Positions 8,209 through 9,763 of a DNA stretch of 9,763 nt are shown here, piece by piece. The notes beneath the pieces are model-generated. The model had not been told where the DNA came from, ran no database searches, and saw only the letters and a list, made by a program, of their open reading frames with translations. Source of the DNA: Vicinamibacteria bacterium (GTDB lineage Bacteria > Acidobacteriota > Vicinamibacteria > Vicinamibacterales > UBA2999). Every line of letters begins with the position of its first letter. Position 1 is the stretch's first letter. Where the stretch lies: assembly GCA_025924295.1 (NCBI GenBank), contig JAICEG010000173.1, forward strand, positions 1-9,763, read 5' to 3'. A program made the translations under genes and the position numbers.

Positions 8209-9102
8209 ATGATCAAGTCCATGACCGGGTTTGCCTCGCTGACGCACGAGGACGAGCGCGCGACGATCGCCGTCACCGTGCGGGCGGTCAATCACCGGTT
8301 TCTCGATCTGCAGCTGCGCGTGCCGCACGCTTTCGGCGACGTCGAACCGCGCCTGCGTACCCTGTTGCAGAAGCGCCTGGCTCGCGGCCGTGTCGAGGTC
8401 GGTATCTCAGTGCAGGTACGCGACTTCAGTGCGCCGACCGTCGAATTGAACCTGGAAGTGGCGCAGGCGTTGTCTGTTGCCATCGAGCGGGCGCGGGCGC
8501 AGGGGCTCGTGTCCGGAACGCTGAGCCCCGGCGATCTTCTCCGACTGCCGCAGGCGATCGCTGTTCGCGAACGGACGATAGACGCAGATCCTGCGCTCGA
8601 GGCGCGCATTGCGGTGAGCATCGAGGCTGCCGTCGAGCAGGCGCTTGCCGACCTCGATGCCATGCGAGTGCGTGAAGGTGGTCACCTGGCAGCCGATCTC
8701 GATTCCCGCCGACTGCTCCTCGTCGACCTGATCGAGAGCCTCCGGATGGCTGCCGAACAGGGGCGTGGTGCACTCGAGGGCCGCCTGCGCGAGCGGATCG
8801 ACGAGTTGCGGCTCGAGTTCGCGGTCGATCACGCCATGATCGCGCAGGAGATCGTGCGCGCGGCGGCACGGTCCGATATCTCGGAAGAGGTGACGCGTTT
8901 TCGCGCCCACCTCGCTCACTGGCGCGTGCTTGCCGAGGGAGACGAGCCGTGCGGCCGCAAGCTCGACTTCCTGCTCCAGGAGATGAATCGCGAAATCAAC
9001 ACCATCGGCTCGAAAGCCGATGGCCTTCAGATCTCGGAACTCATCATCAACGCGAAAGCCGAGCTCGAGCGCATGCGGGAGCAGGTTCAGAATGTCGAGT
9101 AG
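8209..9102 (+). CDS. yicC: YicC family endoribonuclease
   Basis: The 297-residue protein opens with MIKSMTGFA and continues TVRAVNHRFLDLQLRVP, the hallmark start of YicC proteins. It ends ELIINAKAELERMREQVQNVE, the matching C-terminal signature of the DUF1732 part. The N-terminal YicC-like domain covers about residues 1-155 and the C-terminal domain about 205-297, joined by a charged helical stretch. The conserved segment DFLLQEMNREINTIGSKAD lies at 254-272. YicC proteins are reported as metal-dependent endoribonucleases, linked in E. coli to small-RNA degradation and stationary-phase survival. The ATG is placed by the conserved first residues even though the Shine-Dalgarno is poor. The last 11 nt overlap gmk, and the yicC-gmk-rpoZ order is a widespread bacterial arrangement, which supports both assignments. 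Confidence 0.95.
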   Translation: MIKSMTGFASLTHEDERATIAVTVRAVNHRFLDLQLRVPHAFGDVEPRLRTLLQKRLARGRVEVGISVQVRDFSAPTVELNLEVAQALSVAIERARAQGLVSGTLSPGDLLRLPQAIAVRERTIDADPALEARIAVSIEAAVEQALADLDAMRVREGGHLAADLDSRRLLLVDLIESLRMAAEQGRGALEGRLRERIDELRLEFAVDHAMIAQEIVRAAARSDISEEVTRFRAHLAHWRVLAEGDEPCGRKLDFLLQEMNREINTIGSKADGLQISELIINAKAELERMREQVQNVE

Positions 9103-9652
9103 CCCGGTGCGCGACGGGCGGCCCGCCCGAGGGCAGCTGTTTATCGTGTCCGCCCCGTCCGGAACGGGCAAAACCACCCTCGTTGAGCGGCTCGTCCAGT
9201 GCGTTCCGGGGCTGCGACTGTCACGGTCTTACACGTCCCGGCCCGCCCGGGCCGGGGAACAGGACGGGGTCGACTATAATTTCATTACACGCGAGCAGTT
9301 CGAAAGGATGGTCCACGAGGGCCAGTTTCTCGAATGGGCGGACGTGTTCGGCAACTACTACGGTACCGCTGCCGCGGACACCGAGGCGTGGCTGACGCAG
9401 GGCGAGGACGTCGTCCTCGTCATCGACGTCCAGGGCGCTCGTCAGGTACGTTCACGCGGAATCGAGACCATCGGCATCTTCGTGTTGCCGCCCTCGGCAG
9501 CCGTGCTCGAGCAGCGCCTGCGTGGTCGCAGCAAGGACAGCGAGGAGCAGATTCGCCGGCGGCTCGAGGTCGCCAGTGCCGAAGTCGACGAGTATGCTCA
9601 GTACGAGTACGTCGTGATCAACGACGAGATCGAGGCGGCGGTCGGTCGGTAA
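9092..9652 (+). CDS. gmk: Guanylate kinase, apparently truncated by an in-frame TAA
   Basis: Guanylate kinase transfers phosphate from ATP to GMP, an essential cytoplasmic step to GTP and dGTP. The start is ATG at 9092, 11 nt inside yicC, with GGGAG about 10 nt before it; an ATG at 9020 would add 24 low-complexity residues from yicC sequence. The P-loop is SAPSGTGKTT (residues 20-29). The GMP-binding region SYTSRPARAGEQDGVDYNFI, then FLEWADVFGNYYGT and VLVIDVQGARQV, are all typical. The lid region with RLRGRSKDSEEQIRRRL is intact, and YEYVVINDEIEAAV is the usual near-end segment. The frame stops at a TAA (codon 187), leaving 186 residues against about 205 for the family. The expected C-terminal helix is encoded downstream in the same frame (9653-9736), so this is a full gene with one stop in it: error, recent nonsense change, or readthrough. 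Confidence 0.9.
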   Translation: MSSSPVRDGRPARGQLFIVSAPSGTGKTTLVERLVQCVPGLRLSRSYTSRPARAGEQDGVDYNFITREQFERMVHEGQFLEWADVFGNYYGTAAADTEAWLTQGEDVVLVIDVQGARQVRSRGIETIGIFVLPPSAAVLEQRLRGRSKDSEEQIRRRLEVASAEVDEYAQYEYVVINDEIEAAVGR

Positions 9653-9736
9653 CAGGCAATCGTCGGCGCCGAGCGCGCGCGGGTGAAGCGCATGCGCGAG
9701 GATGCCGAAGCCATCATAGGAACATTTCATTCATGA
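9653..9736 (+). other. In-frame C-terminal extension of gmk beyond the TAA
   Basis: Directly after the TAA, in the same frame, 27 sense codons read QAIVGAERARVKRMREDAEA and on to IIGTFHS before a TGA at 9734-9736. The stretch AIVxAERARVxRM is what normal guanylate kinases carry as their last helix (E. coli has a comparable HAERLRMSRQ segment, from memory). With it the protein would be about 214 residues, a normal size. The TGA overlaps the next start codon as ATGA, like other junctions in this window, suggesting this was the original gene end. Confidence 0.8.
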
Positions 9737-9763
9737 AGACGACACCCAAGGAAAATCGCTTCG
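9733..9763 (+). CDS. rpoZ: Start of a gene resembling RNA polymerase omega subunit (5' fragment)
   Basis: An ATG at 9733 opens MKTTPKENRF before the window ends, so only ten codons are visible. The ENRF tetrapeptide near the N-terminus is characteristic of omega subunits, which help assemble and stabilise RNA polymerase, and rpoZ very commonly follows gmk. AGGA at 9718-9721 lies 11 nt upstream. The ATG overlaps the TGA of the uninterrupted gmk frame by 4 nt, implying translational coupling to full-length gmk; if ribosomes stop at the TAA instead, they end 80 nt short. The call rests mostly on gene order and four residues. Confidence 0.65.
   Translation, partial: MKTTPKENRF

Noticed and set aside
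6264..8291. 675-codon open frame on the minus strand opposite the ABC exporter and galE end
   Set aside because: It lies wholly antisense to clearly coding sequence with full ABC motifs, has an Arg/Asp/Glu/His-rich shadow composition and no recognisable domain. Long antisense frames are common in GC-rich genes.
9020..9091. Upstream ATG at 9020 for guanylate kinase
   Set aside because: The 24 residues are Ser/Arg-rich shadow of the conserved yicC C-terminus. The ATG at 9092 gives a normal Gmk N-terminus and an 11-nt overlap.

Overview
The window reads as a GC-rich, gene-dense chromosomal segment of a Gram-negative-type bacterium. A yicC-gmk-rpoZ cluster, an MsbA-like exporter, abundant GTG/TTG starts and the overall protein style suggest Acidobacteriota (perhaps Vicinamibacteria). 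That placement is an impression from family resemblance, not a database result. No mobile element, CRISPR array, tRNA or rRNA was seen, and no stretch over 300 bases lacks a gene.

Left half (1-4066, minus strand): a compact operon read right to left. It begins with two GT4-type glycosyltransferases (4066-2954 and 2952-1873) and a GT2-type, rhamnosyltransferase-like enzyme (1876-1058). It ends with a membrane-anchored HtrA/trypsin-like serine protease that carries an N-terminal zinc ribbon (from 1021 and running off the left edge). Gene junctions are 1 nt apart, a 4-nt ATGA overlap, and a 36-nt gap.

Centre (4067-4107): a 41-bp divergent intergenic region separates the glycosyltransferase operon from a rightward operon and must hold the 5' control signals for at least the two flanking genes.

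Right half (4108-9763, plus strand): UDP-glucose 6-dehydrogenase, then UDP-glucose 4-epimerase (TTG start, overlapping the dehydrogenase by 14 nt), then an MsbA-like ABC exporter (GTG start). After these come the housekeeping genes yicC, gmk and the first codons of a gene that looks like rpoZ. The first three supply UDP-glucuronate and UDP-galactose and export a lipid or glycolipid. With the divergent glycosyltransferases they make a plausible surface-glycan module, but the product cannot be told from sequence.

The most notable observation is in gmk. An in-frame TAA at 9650-9652 cuts the protein to 186 residues, yet the same frame continues for 27 more sense codons that look like a normal guanylate kinase C-terminus. 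That frame ends in a TGA overlapping the rpoZ ATG (ATGA). It is either a sequencing or assembly error, a recent nonsense change in a normally essential gene, or a stop that is read through. The rest of the window looks like ordinary cell-envelope and housekeeping genes; I did not find a convincing new system.
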